Below are positions 17,630-26,509 of a DNA stretch of 64,000 nt, one piece after another. Under the pieces are notes generated by a model. The model was given only the letters and a program-made list of their open reading frames with translations, was not told the DNA's origin and did not search any database. Position numbers and translations under genes: made by a program. The stretch covers positions 124,001 to 188,000 of the forward strand of contig JALFSN010000002.1 of NCBI GenBank assembly GCA_022778805.1, given 5' to 3'. This stretch comes from Arcanobacterium sp. GTDB lineage: Bacteria > Actinomycetota > Actinomycetes > Actinomycetales > Actinomycetaceae. The first letter of the stretch is position 1. The number at the start of each line of letters is the position of its first letter.

Positions 17630-20600
17630 TGGCTGACACCTTTCATCCCACGCAGACAGATGCCCCACACGCAGATACTCCGCAGGCGGGAGCGATGCAG
17701 CCAGATTCTGCCCGCCGCTCAGCCTCCACGCAAACCACAGCAGAAACTGCCGCTCACGGCCCCACACGCCGCCATTTTCTCCAAGGCACTGGCGCAGTAG
17801 TCGGCGCAGCAGCACTCGGCGGAATGTTTATTGACGGCGCTGATCGCTTTGGCAGCAACCAAACGCACGGCGTTGGAGACGCCACCGAGGATTACAACGG
17901 GTACGACGTCATCTACTCCATGTGCATGCAGTGCAATGCTTACTGCACAATCAAAGTGCGCCTGAGCGAGCCTGGAAAATCTGGCGCCACCAGCCTCGTG
18001 CGCAAAATTTCAGGCAACCCGTATTCTCCGCTCAACACCCAGCCATTGCCCGCCATCCCATATAGCACTCCGCCTCAGGAAGCGATGAAAGGGCTGGGCA
18101 CAATGGCCGTGGAATCCAAGAGCCGAAAAGGCGGCATTGCGTGTGCTAAAGGCCAGGCGGGAATCCAGATTGTGCATGATTCTCGGCGCGTTAAGCAGCC
18201 GCTCAAGCGCGTGGGTGAGCGCGGCAGCGGAAAGTGGAAGACGATCAGCTGGGACCAAGCGCTCAAAGAGATTCTTGAGGGAGCTGCAGACATTGGCACT
18301 CCTGGCCTGAAGTCATGGTGGGCATTCGCTCCTGAGAAACCCGTGATGGCCGATTGGGATGCCGTGCAAGAGGGCACCATGAGCCAAGCTGATTTTGAAG
18401 CGAAGTGGGCAGATAAGCTCATCGATCCTAAACACCCTCAGATTGGCCCGAAATCCAACTTGATGGCTTTCTTAATGGGCGAAAAACAGCCGCTCCTCGG
18501 CGTGTGGTTCGCCAACCAGGTGTTTGGCACCATGAACCAATTCAACCATGGCGGCACCTGCGGAATGAGCGGAGTGCAGAGCAATGTACACGAACACCCC
18601 ACCACAAAATTCAAGCGAATGTATATCGACATTGACGGTTGCGATTACCTCATCGTCTGGGGAACCGAGCCGACGGTAGCTCAGAAAGGCCCCACCTGGA
18701 TGGCGCCTCGGATTGGTGCTGCCCGTGAACGCGGCATGAAACTCGTCGTCGTCGATCCGCGCATGTCGAAGACCGCAGAGAAAGCTGACGTCTGGATGCC
18801 CGTCAGACCAGGGGCAGATATTGATCTGGCTTTCGCCATGATTCAGTGGATTATCGACAATAAGCGTTACGACGAACGCTATTTGCGTGCTCCCAGCCAG
18901 GCTGCCGCTGAAGCAATCGGCGAACCAACGTGGTCGGATGCTACGCACTTGGTCAATATGGACGATAAAAAACGTCCGAAGATCAACGCCTGGGCACTTG
19001 GGCTCATGCCCGCTCCAGACGATCCCAGCAAAGCCGATCCTGAGCCAATGGTGCTGGTAAACGGCCAGTTGCAGATGGCCAGTGCGACGTCACAAGCAGC
19101 AGATCTAGACGTCGATACCGTAGTGAACGGCAAGCATCTGCGCAGCGTGTTCAACCTCCTCAAAGAGCGGGTGCACGAACGCAGCTTCGCACAATATGCC
19201 GAGCTAGCGGGGATTGAGCCAGCTATCATCGAGAAAGTTGCCAGTGAGTTTACGGCGCACGGGAAGCGGGCGGGCGTGATGAGCTACCGCGGCCCAGCCA
19301 TGCATTTCAACGGCTACGATTCTGTGCGTGCCGTGGGATATCTCAATATGCTGATTGGCAATTGGGACTGGAAAGGCGGGCATATCGGCAAGCAGAAAAA
19401 CTTTGCTGTCACAAAGGGGCACTACGATATTGACACCGTGCCGAACGCTAATAAAGCGTGGGGGTATCCCATTACCCGTGAAAAAGTGACGTACGAGAAA
19501 ACGCCTTTCTTCAAGAGGGATGGGTATCCTGCTAAACGCCGGTGGGTGCCGTTTACGGGCAACGCCTGCCACGAAGTCATCCCCTCAGCCGTCGCTGGAT
19601 ATCCTTACTCTTTGAAAGCACTGTTTATATCGCGCCACTCTCCGCTCAATTCCTCTCCTGGAGCTGGCAAGATCGCTGAGCAGCTGAAACGAACCGACAA
19701 AATTGAGCTCATCGTCGTCTCGGATGTGACTATTTCCGACACTGGTTGGTATGCGGATTACATTCTTCCCGATCTTACCTATCTGGAGAAGTTCGGACAG
19801 GAGAGCGTCTATCCCTCTCAGCAGTATGCGTGCACCCAGTTTGGCCAGCCCACAACTCGCGCTTTTGAGGGGCCGCGCACAACGGAGGAAGTGTATCTAG
19901 CCCTCGCGAAACAGATGGGACTGCCTGGGGTGGGCGAGGGAGCATTCAAAGACGGCTCTGCTTTCAATAAACCAGAGGATTTCTGGCTGAAGATGGCGGC
20001 TAATATCGCCTACGGAGTGGCGGGTAAAGACAAACCAGTGGCCGACGCCTCTGCCGAGGAGATGGAACTCTTTGAGCGCACCCGCACCTTTGCATTGGGC
20101 AAGTATTTCGATTTGGCCAGCTGGAAAGCGGCCGTGGGGGAAGCTGAATGGCCTAAAGTGGTGACGGTGCTAGACCGCGGCGGCCGTTTCAAGGCAGATC
20201 AGGCAGATCGCGCCGATGGATACGACCCGAAGCACCCTGAGTGGCTGAAGTTCCGGTATGCAGGAATGGCACAGTTCTATGACCCCAAGACCGCGCAGCT
20301 CAAAGATTGCATCACGGGGAAATTCTTCGAGGGGATTGCTGCTGAACGTCCGGTGACGCTGGCAGACGGAACGGAACTCACCGCTTCCGAAAAGTTCCCG
20401 CTGCAGATGGTGAATTGGAAAGCGCGCACTGTCGGCACCTACAGGACTGAAAACTCTGCGTGGCTGCGCGAACTCACCTCCGAGAATTTCCTGTGGATTT
20501 CAGCTATTGACGCCGAAAAACGCGGCATTAAGAACGGTGATCGCATTCGCATCACCTCGCCTACGTCTAGCCAAGAAGGACGGGCGTACGTCTTGCAGGG

Positions 20601-20898
20601 CATCCGCCCAGGAGTGGTGGGAGCAGATAGCGCTTACGGGATGAAAGGCTACGGAGCCACCGACGTGGAAATTGACGGCACTGTCATTCCAGCAGTGAAA
20701 CCCTACGGACATGGCAGAACTGAACGAGCCTCCAAGCCAGGTGAAGAGGAGACGGGCTTCGCCCTCGGGCGTGGCCTGGGAATCCAGGTGAATGCTTTCC
20801 TGCCGGAAGATACCCAACTCGGCGGTGGCGGCCTCGTAGACCCCATCGGCGGTGGCGCCGTCCAGCTTGACGCATGGGTGCAAGTAGAAAAGATCTGA
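17626..20898 (+). CDS. ttrA: Molybdopterin oxidoreductase catalytic subunit, tetrathionate-reductase-like (TtrA-like)
   Basis: 1090 residues, close to the roughly 1020 of TtrA and longer than PsrA/PhsA. A Tat signal is present (PTRRHFLQGTGAVVGAAALG, R48-R49). The [4Fe-4S] site is C100-x2-C103-x3-C107 with the fourth Cys far away at C173; this long insertion is seen in TtrA and ArrA types. C312 in NHGGTCGMSG is placed to ligate Mo. The C-terminal dinucleotide-binding domain is complete. Operon order B-C-A favours tetrathionate reductase, but respiratory arsenate or selenate reductase relatives share many features, so the substrate is inferred. Start ATG 17626 overlaps the ttrC stop; AAGGAGACAA precedes it. 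Confidence 0.78.
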   Translation: MMADTFHPTQTDAPHADTPQAGAMQPDSARRSASTQTTAETAAHGPTRRHFLQGTGAVVGAAALGGMFIDGADRFGSNQTHGVGDATEDYNGYDVIYSMCMQCNAYCTIKVRLSEPGKSGATSLVRKISGNPYSPLNTQPLPAIPYSTPPQEAMKGLGTMAVESKSRKGGIACAKGQAGIQIVHDSRRVKQPLKRVGERGSGKWKTISWDQALKEILEGAADIGTPGLKSWWAFAPEKPVMADWDAVQEGTMSQADFEAKWADKLIDPKHPQIGPKSNLMAFLMGEKQPLLGVWFANQVFGTMNQFNHGGTCGMSGVQSNVHEHPTTKFKRMYIDIDGCDYLIVWGTEPTVAQKGPTWMAPRIGAARERGMKLVVVDPRMSKTAEKADVWMPVRPGADIDLAFAMIQWIIDNKRYDERYLRAPSQAAAEAIGEPTWSDATHLVNMDDKKRPKINAWALGLMPAPDDPSKADPEPMVLVNGQLQMASATSQAADLDVDTVVNGKHLRSVFNLLKERVHERSFAQYAELAGIEPAIIEKVASEFTAHGKRAGVMSYRGPAMHFNGYDSVRAVGYLNMLIGNWDWKGGHIGKQKNFAVTKGHYDIDTVPNANKAWGYPITREKVTYEKTPFFKRDGYPAKRRWVPFTGNACHEVIPSAVAGYPYSLKALFISRHSPLNSSPGAGKIAEQLKRTDKIELIVVSDVTISDTGWYADYILPDLTYLEKFGQESVYPSQQYACTQFGQPTTRAFEGPRTTEEVYLALAKQMGLPGVGEGAFKDGSAFNKPEDFWLKMAANIAYGVAGKDKPVADASAEEMELFERTRTFALGKYFDLASWKAAVGEAEWPKVVTVLDRGGRFKADQADRADGYDPKHPEWLKFRYAGMAQFYDPKTAQLKDCITGKFFEGIAAERPVTLADGTELTASEKFPLQMVNWKARTVGTYRTENSAWLRELTSENFLWISAIDAEKRGIKNGDRIRITSPTSSQEGRAYVLQGIRPGVVGADSAYGMKGYGATDVEIDGTVIPAVKPYGHGRTERASKPGEEETGFALGRGLGIQVNAFLPEDTQLGGGGLVDPIGGGAVQLDAWVQVEKI

Positions 20899-22640
20899 TT
20901 GCGGTGCGCACAGACATGCGGCCAGGTGGAGATGATGCGGTGCTGTCCCGTGGGAACGCGGCTGCTAGCGGCAGTATGACTGGCCGTATGGCTGCTACGC
21001 TTCCTGCGGCTATGGGAAACCTCCTTATGGCCGCAGGAAGCATGTCTGCTGGAACCGTGGAGCGGCTCATCCGTGCGAGCAGAGTCGGTACCAGCGTCCG
21101 CATCGTCTGCTCTGAGACAATCCGCCACGAGCATTCCAGCTCCGCCCCCGCACATGCCGCTCCCACAGCTGAGGGCGAACGACCGGAAGATACGCAGTGG
21201 GACACCGCCGAGCAGCTGCAGCTCACCTGTCTACTTAGCCTCTCTCATGAGGTACTGGTGGCTATGTTGGCTCATCTGGATTCCGCTGCACATGTTTCCG
21301 CAGCAAATGACTCTGCAGCGCATCACTCTACAGCGCATGGCCCTGTAGAAGGCGATAACACAGGGCATAATGATGTAGAGCAAAAGTGCGGAGCAGACAC
21401 AAAAGTTACAGCTGCTGAATCGCTAGTAATGGCCGCTGTGCTGCTCGTGCCTGGGCAGTGCGAGCGTTGCCCCATCGCATTGCAGCGCTGTATACACACT
21501 CCGGCGAACAGTTCCGATGACGGCGCTGGCGATGGCGCCTCTTCCCCTGCCCCCTCTACTTTCACTGCCCCCTCCACTCCGGCGAGCCATATCCAGCTGG
21601 CGAACTACATCCAGATGGATCTCAGAGCGCTGTGCGAGCGCGCAAATGCTATGGCACAGCGCGAGGGAATACAGCGCAGCCGCGCGCTCTTGTTTTCCCC
21701 AGTGGAGAGTTCCCCAGCAGCCTACTTCCCCGTTAGCCTCACTCCAGCGGTCAATCCTCCGTCAGTGAATCCTCCGGCAGCTGGCACTCCAAGGGCAGAT
21801 CATTCAGCGGCCGAGTACCTAGCAGCAAATCCTCCGGCAAGCAAGCGCTCATTTCTCCGCAGGATCAGCCGAGTGGATGCCCACCACGACGAACATCACG
21901 GCGAATACCGCAGCAAACACCGCGGCAAGCATCGCAGCGAGCGCCACGGAGTGTTCCGCACTGCTCATGATGGCGCGCGTCGCCGTCATGCTCATAGCAC
22001 TAAAACTGAGGATTCCACAATTGATTTCAGCAGGCGCGATTTCTTCAACCTCCTAGCCTTGCACACACCTGAGCCCATCTCGAAAGCGCTCAGCGCCGTC
22101 ACGCCCGAACGAGCCGCGCTTCTCGCGGTACTCCCAGATGTGCGCCTGCCGTATCCGCACATTCGTACCCAGCTCCCACAGCGAGCTTCTTGTCCCTCGG
22201 CAATGGCGAGCTCCGCACACACATCAACGGAGAATGCGTCAGCGGAAAATTCTCCCGCCTCAGCTGCTTCGTTATTGTGCACTGGCTGCCATATTTGTGC
22301 AGATCTTTGCCCGACCGATGCCCTCATCTGGGATGATAGCTCTCCTGCGGGCACCCTCACTGCCTATCCACAACGGTGTACATCGTGCTGCGCGTGCATT
22401 GAGCGGTGTCCGGAGAGCATTCTCGAATTTTCCAGCGAAGGAGCTTCTCAGCCGGTGCTCATAGCACACGTCGTGCCCCATACTTGCTCTCGCTGCGGAG
22501 CGGAGCTACTGCCGCATGAAGATCAGCTCTGCAATCGCTGCACGAGCAGGGCAGACGTGATCGCCGATATGTGGAGCCAGGTTCTCCCCAGCCATGCACC
22601 TATCCCCAGTCATGCACCTGTCTCACCTGTAGGAGAGTGA
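20874..22640 (+). CDS. Multidomain Fe-S protein, second copy of the layout at 7109-8266
   Basis: 588 residues, no named family. The layout parallels the gene beside dms: an N-domain with scattered Cys (C79, C119, C196/C199/C206), an internal RR motif FSRRDFFNLLALHTP (R387-R388) that aligns with PRRALFALYAHTP of the other copy, two 4Fe-4S sites (C469/472/475/479 and C502/505/508/512) and a C-terminal ribbon (C538/541/553/556). A long Ala/Ser/Pro region and a His/Arg-rich block (336-375) separate the halves. The start is uncertain: the ATG at 20874 overlaps ttrA by 25 bp, and the in-frame GTG at 20904 is an alternative. Position suggests a partner of the TtrA-like enzyme. Confidence 0.75.
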   Translation: MGASRKDLIAVRTDMRPGGDDAVLSRGNAAASGSMTGRMAATLPAAMGNLLMAAGSMSAGTVERLIRASRVGTSVRIVCSETIRHEHSSSAPAHAAPTAEGERPEDTQWDTAEQLQLTCLLSLSHEVLVAMLAHLDSAAHVSAANDSAAHHSTAHGPVEGDNTGHNDVEQKCGADTKVTAAESLVMAAVLLVPGQCERCPIALQRCIHTPANSSDDGAGDGASSPAPSTFTAPSTPASHIQLANYIQMDLRALCERANAMAQREGIQRSRALLFSPVESSPAAYFPVSLTPAVNPPSVNPPAAGTPRADHSAAEYLAANPPASKRSFLRRISRVDAHHDEHHGEYRSKHRGKHRSERHGVFRTAHDGARRRHAHSTKTEDSTIDFSRRDFFNLLALHTPEPISKALSAVTPERAALLAVLPDVRLPYPHIRTQLPQRASCPSAMASSAHTSTENASAENSPASAASLLCTGCHICADLCPTDALIWDDSSPAGTLTAYPQRCTSCCACIERCPESILEFSSEGASQPVLIAHVVPHTCSRCGAELLPHEDQLCNRCTSRADVIADMWSQVLPSHAPIPSHAPVSPVGE

Positions 22641-22791
22641 CGTGCCTATCTATCGTGACGTGCCATCTATCAGCGTGTAACGCGCCGCTACGTATAAGCT
22701 CAGGAAATTTTAGCTCGGGCACATCGCTTGCACGCAGACGCTGACGGTGAAGATAATGGATGTAGGTTAGATGCTGTAGGCCAGATGCTAG

Positions 22792-22817
22792 AAAATCAAT
22801 CCTAGATTATTGATTTT
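22792..22817. terminator. AT-rich hairpin after the ttr-like operon
   Basis: AAAATCAAT and ATTGATTTT form a perfect 9-bp stem around an 8-base loop, followed by one more T and then CG. It lies 150 bp after the Fe-S gene and 40 bp before the DUF6457-type gene, so it may end the first transcript or act as a leader element of the second. Confidence 0.45.
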
Positions 22818-22857
22818 TCGAGAGAACTAATTTTAGAAAACGAGAAAGAAGGATACT

Positions 22858-23124
22858 GTGTCGCAGAAAAAAGATGATCCTGAAGTCATGGCTCAGATGG
22901 ATCGGTGGCTTGCAGCCGTCAGCGCTGAGCTCGATCTCAATCCGGATCTGATTGGCACACATCAGAAAGCACTGCTTGATCTTATCGCCACAGTAGCTCA
23001 CGGCCCCTCTCGCCCTGGGGCTCCACTCACGGCTTTCCTCGTGGGATACGCCGCTGGCAGCACCGGAGCAGATCCTAGCGCCTTAGCAGACCGCATCCAC
23101 GAACGTGCCCGCAACTTTAGCTGA
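22858..23124 (+). CDS. DUF6457-type small protein
   Basis: 88 residues from a GTG start preceded by AGAAGGA. It is helical, acidic at the N-terminus, with MDRWLAAVSAELDLNPDLIG, LLDLIATVAHGPSRPGAPLT and FLVGYAAG, the pattern I know from DUF6457 proteins of actinobacteria. Those are often next to, or fused with, molybdenum cofactor guanylyltransferases. Here it lies between the ttr-like operon and molybdate transport genes, which supports a molybdenum link. The function is unknown. Confidence 0.75.
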   Translation: MSQKKDDPEVMAQMDRWLAAVSAELDLNPDLIGTHQKALLDLIATVAHGPSRPGAPLTAFLVGYAAGSTGADPSALADRIHERARNFS

Positions 23125-23278
23125 CACTCGGGCTGGCATTCAGCTGAGGCTGATATTCAGCCCCAGCTGGCGCTCTGCCCTAACCAGCATTCCGGCTGAC
23201 GCTCGTGACGCTCGTGACGCTCGTGACGCTCGACTCTAGCTGATCGATTCTAGCCGGCACTTGAGCCGATATTCAGCC
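23125..23278. repeat. Repeat-rich spacer with a 9-bp tandem repeat (GCTCGTGAC)
   Basis: Between two convergent genes, 23201-23232 holds three full copies and one partial copy of GCTCGTGAC. Around it, GATATTCAGCC followed by an AGCTG word occurs twice (near 23150 and 23267). No gene is supportable here. Confidence 0.6.
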
Positions 23279-25015
23279 TTAGCTGACGTTTTGTTTCAGC
23301 TGACGCCGTTCCACTATTCTTCCTGCACGAACGAGCAGCAGCTCGGTGGCGAGATACTCCGCATCCAGCACGTCGTGGGTGACGAGCACCGCCGTCACCC
23401 CAGCTTTGCCCAGACGGGTGCGAAGCTCCTCTCTCACCCGTGTACTTGCCTCCTCGTCTAGCCCCGCAAAAGGTTCGTCAAGGAGCACAATATCTGGCTG
23501 GATTGCCATCGCGCGAGCGATAGCTACTCGTTGAGCCTGGCCACCGGAAAGCTGCGTGGCGTGCCGATGTGCCAAATTTTCAAGCCCGACAAACGCCAGC
23601 TCTTCCAAGGCGCGCCGCCGAGCTTCCTCGCGATTCATCTTTTTTACTCGCAGCCCAAACTCCACATTTTTCAGTACGCTCATATGCGGGAAGAGCAGAG
23701 GATTTTGCTGCAGTAGCACGATAGTCGGATGAGCAGGGTCGAACGTCACCCCGCCTTCGCTCGCCGCGAGCGTGCCTGCAATCAATCCGAGAAGCGTCGA
23801 TTTCCCAGCTCCATTTGCGCCCATTACGGCAGTGATGATTCCAGCGTGGATATCGACTACCAGATGGACGCCGCGCTCTTGCACCTGGGCATCCACACTG
23901 ATGCTCGGCGCCCGCTTGTTCGCTGTTTGTTTCCCCGCTTGCCCATCGAGATGAGTTTCGCTGGCGCGTGCATCGTATTCTTCACGCGCAGCCACTGCAG
24001 GCTTTACAGGCGCAGAATCAGTGCCCGCACACTGATCGCCCATGCTACTGGAAAGCGCTCCCTCAGTATCTTCCCCACTTTCCTTGAGGACAGCCGCCTC
24101 ATTCTCTTTGGAGGCGGCAGCTTTCTCCGTGAGAGCAGCGTGCGCCGCCCAGTTCCCTCTCGTCGTCGCAACGTTGGCCAACACCAGCATCGCAATGGCG
24201 AGGACGATGAGAATGACGGCGAGCGCAAGCGCCTGATCGGTGTCCGTTTCTCGCTGCAAATAAATCTGCAGCGGCATTGTGCGCGTCACCCCTTGCAAAG
24301 ATCCCGCAAAGGTAATCGTCGCCCCAAATTCTCCCAGCGAACGCGAGAAACTCAACGCCACCGCAGAGAGTACAGCCGGAGCCATAATTGGCAAACTCAC
24401 CGTGAAGAACGTCCGCGTCCGCGAGGCGCCAAGCGCTCTGGCAGTCTCATCATAAGCATTACCCTGTGCGCGAATCGCCCCTTCAAGTGACGTAATCAAA
24501 AATGGCATCGAGACGAAAGTCTGTGCAAAAACCACAGCAATCGTAGAAAACCCAATCGTAATGCCAAAGACGTTGAGATGCTGTCCAATCAATCCAGTGC
24601 GCCCCCATGCCAGCAGCAACGCTAAGCCAGCCACCACGGGAGGCAAAACCATCGGAAGCAACACCAGAATTCGCAGCAGACGCGCCCACCAAGCGTGGGT
24701 ACTCTTCGCCAGCACGACGGCAAATGGCACGCCGACCACGAATCCCACAGCTACTGAGAGCAGGCATGTGCGCAGCGAGAGCCACAGCGCGTCAAGCGCC
24801 TCTGGGGTGGAAATCAGCCGAAAGAAATCCACCCACGGGGTACGCCAGAGCACCGCCACGATGGGGATGAGGAGAAAGAGCATGGCCACCGCCGCAGGGG
24901 CAATGAGCCACGGAGCATAACCTACCCGATAGGAGGAATGGGGTCGGCTGCTCCTATAACTGCTCTTATACTTTCTCCCATAGCTGCGCGCGCGGCGCTG
25001 ATCGCGCACATTCAC
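23279..25015 (-). CDS. modBC: Molybdate ABC transporter: permease (ModB) fused to ATPase (ModC)
   Basis: One 578-residue chain holds both inner components of a molybdate importer. Residues 30-290 are a membrane permease with the inner loop DETARALGAS that docks to the ATPase. After a linker of about 80 polar residues, residues 375-578 form an ABC ATPase with Walker A GANGAGKST, signature LSGGQAQR, Walker B IVLLDEP and the switch His in LVTHD. The C-terminal molybdate-sensing TOBE domain of classical ModC is missing. The GTG start overlaps the modA stop (GTGA). Substrate is inferred from modA and the surrounding Moco genes; tungstate is possible. Confidence 0.88.
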   Translation of the reverse strand: MNVRDQRRARSYGRKYKSSYRSSRPHSSYRVGYAPWLIAPAAVAMLFLLIPIVAVLWRTPWVDFFRLISTPEALDALWLSLRTCLLSVAVGFVVGVPFAVVLAKSTHAWWARLLRILVLLPMVLPPVVAGLALLLAWGRTGLIGQHLNVFGITIGFSTIAVVFAQTFVSMPFLITSLEGAIRAQGNAYDETARALGASRTRTFFTVSLPIMAPAVLSAVALSFSRSLGEFGATITFAGSLQGVTRTMPLQIYLQRETDTDQALALAVILIVLAIAMLVLANVATTRGNWAAHAALTEKAAASKENEAAVLKESGEDTEGALSSSMGDQCAGTDSAPVKPAVAAREEYDARASETHLDGQAGKQTANKRAPSISVDAQVQERGVHLVVDIHAGIITAVMGANGAGKSTLLGLIAGTLAASEGGVTFDPAHPTIVLLQQNPLLFPHMSVLKNVEFGLRVKKMNREEARRRALEELAFVGLENLAHRHATQLSGGQAQRVAIARAMAIQPDIVLLDEPFAGLDEEASTRVREELRTRLGKAGVTAVLVTHDVLDAEYLATELLLVRAGRIVERRQLKQNVS

Positions 25016-25854
25016 TTTTGAGCGCTTGAGATTTTAGCTGCTGGCAAGAACCCATACTTTTCGAGCGCAGCCTGTCCGGCGTCACTCATCACAGCATCGA
25101 GCACCGCCTTAGCACCCTCAGGATTCGGAGCCCCTGCAGCCACTGCGATCATGTAGTTATTGACCACCTGATCAGCCTTCGGAATCTCAATCACTTCCAC
25201 TTTATCGGCCTTTAGTTTGGCATCCGTCTTGTACACAACACCAGCATCCGCTTCTCCGCTGGCTACCTTATCCAGCACATCGCTCACGCTCTGTTCTTCC
25301 GAGACGGGTGCCAACTTCACATTGTTGAGTTCGGAGAGCTTCGCCGTCGCATTGCCACAAGGCACCTCTGGCGCGCAGATGACGAGTTTCTTCCCGTCGA
25401 GAGTGCCATCTGCAAACCCCTTAATGGCACCTGGATTGCCTTTAGGCACGACTAGCACCAACGTGTTTGCCGTAAAAATCTGCGGATCTTTCACGAGATT
25501 TTTCTCCAGAGCTTTCTTCATATTCTTCTCATCAGCCGTGAGCAGAATATCAACGGGAGCACCTCCCGCCATTTCGTCCACGAGGCTCGACGATCCATTG
25601 AAGTTAAACAGCAATTTCGTGCCTGGATGATCCTTGACGACGGTGGCATCCCCAATTTCAGGGAGCACAGTATTAAGCGAAGCAGCGCCATACACCTGCA
25701 CATCTCCGAGTGATTTTCCAGCATCCGCCGAATTGGCTCTATCTCCCCCTTGAGAGGTCTTACCAGCCTTATCCGCACCACCGGAACATCCAGCCACCAG
25801 CCCTAGGCACGCCGTCATCGCGAGCGCAATCTTGACAAAACGTTTCACTGACAT
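25012..25854 (-). CDS. modA: Molybdate-binding lipoprotein ModA
   Basis: Extracellular substrate-binding protein of the molybdate importer, 280 residues. A lipoprotein signal ends in LVAGC, so it is anchored to the membrane by lipidation. ModA features are DVQVYGAASLNTVLPEIG, FNFNGSSSLVDEMAGGAPVD (oxyanion-binding serines) and VYKTDAK near the end. [14 protein letters not shown] precedes the ATG. It is translationally coupled to the permease-ATPase fusion. Confidence 0.92.
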   Translation of the reverse strand: MSVKRFVKIALAMTACLGLVAGCSGGADKAGKTSQGGDRANSADAGKSLGDVQVYGAASLNTVLPEIGDATVVKDHPGTKLLFNFNGSSSLVDEMAGGAPVDILLTADEKNMKKALEKNLVKDPQIFTANTLVLVVPKGNPGAIKGFADGTLDGKKLVICAPEVPCGNATAKLSELNNVKLAPVSEEQSVSDVLDKVASGEADAGVVYKTDAKLKADKVEVIEIPKADQVVNNYMIAVAAGAPNPEGAKAVLDAVMSDAGQAALEKYGFLPAAKISSAQK

Positions 25855-26221
25855 TCCTACTCCTTTTCAGCATTGAGCACTTCGCGGAAGCTCGCAGCAC
25901 TGACCGAGATAGAGAGAACTGCTCTTGAAGAGATAGCGGCTCATCTCAGATAGCACAGCTGACATCTCCAGCACGAAGTACCACATAGATATCGAACAAT
26001 TGAGACATTAGAGACTGCTGTTCACTCAACACCACATCCGAATCCACACCAAAACTATTAGACATCTGTATATCAGAATCTACGGCAGACGTTGTACTAT
26101 GAGATACACGTAGTAGTGAGATGGAGATGAGCAAGCAGCTGACGGCGATAACGGCGGTAGCGGAAACTGAAGCTCACCGCCATCCATGACTTTTATGGAC
26201 AGCTAGCCGAAAGGGAGAGCT
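25855..26221. promoter_or_regulatory. Divergent region between modA and tatA
   Basis: 367 bp with no supportable gene. It must carry the modA promoter (leftward) and the tatA promoter (rightward). I see no convincing ModE-type dyad or Moco riboswitch. A good ribosome site, GGGAGAG, lies just before tatA. Confidence 0.5.
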
Positions 26222-26509
26222 ATGAGACCAAGCCACCTCATTATTCTCATCATTGTGCTCATCGTTATCTTTGGCGCGGCCAAGCTCCCTCAGATTGCTA
26301 AATCAGTGGGACAGAGCGCAAAGGTACTCAAAAAGGAAATGCGCGAGCTACAAGACGACGTACCTCCCGAAGACGAAAGCGCCCCCAGCACCTCGTCGCG
26401 CACTCACGCTGAACGTGGAGAGATTTCTCCGGCTCCTACCACGCCTGCCGCATCCAAAGATTCAGCGGTTCATTCTGCCTCCGCGCAGGAAGGTGACACC
26501 CCCAAGTGA
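26222..26509 (+). CDS. tatA: Sec-independent translocase subunit TatA
   Basis: 95-residue pore-forming Tat component: a membrane helix (LIILIIVLIVIFGAAKLPQI, with the FGxxKLP hinge typical of TatA), an amphipathic helix (KSVGQSAKVLKKEMRELQ) and a Ser/Pro/Ala-rich acidic tail. The tatC start overlaps its stop (GTGA). It lies 12 kb from tatB but within the same molybdenum region. Confidence 0.93.
   Translation: MRPSHLIILIIVLIVIFGAAKLPQIAKSVGQSAKVLKKEMRELQDDVPPEDESAPSTSSRTHAERGEISPAPTTPAASKDSAVHSASAQEGDTPK

Noticed and set aside
25855-26221. ModE operator or Moco riboswitch before modA
   Set aside because: No dyad close to the ModE consensus and no Moco-RNA-like fold could be made out.
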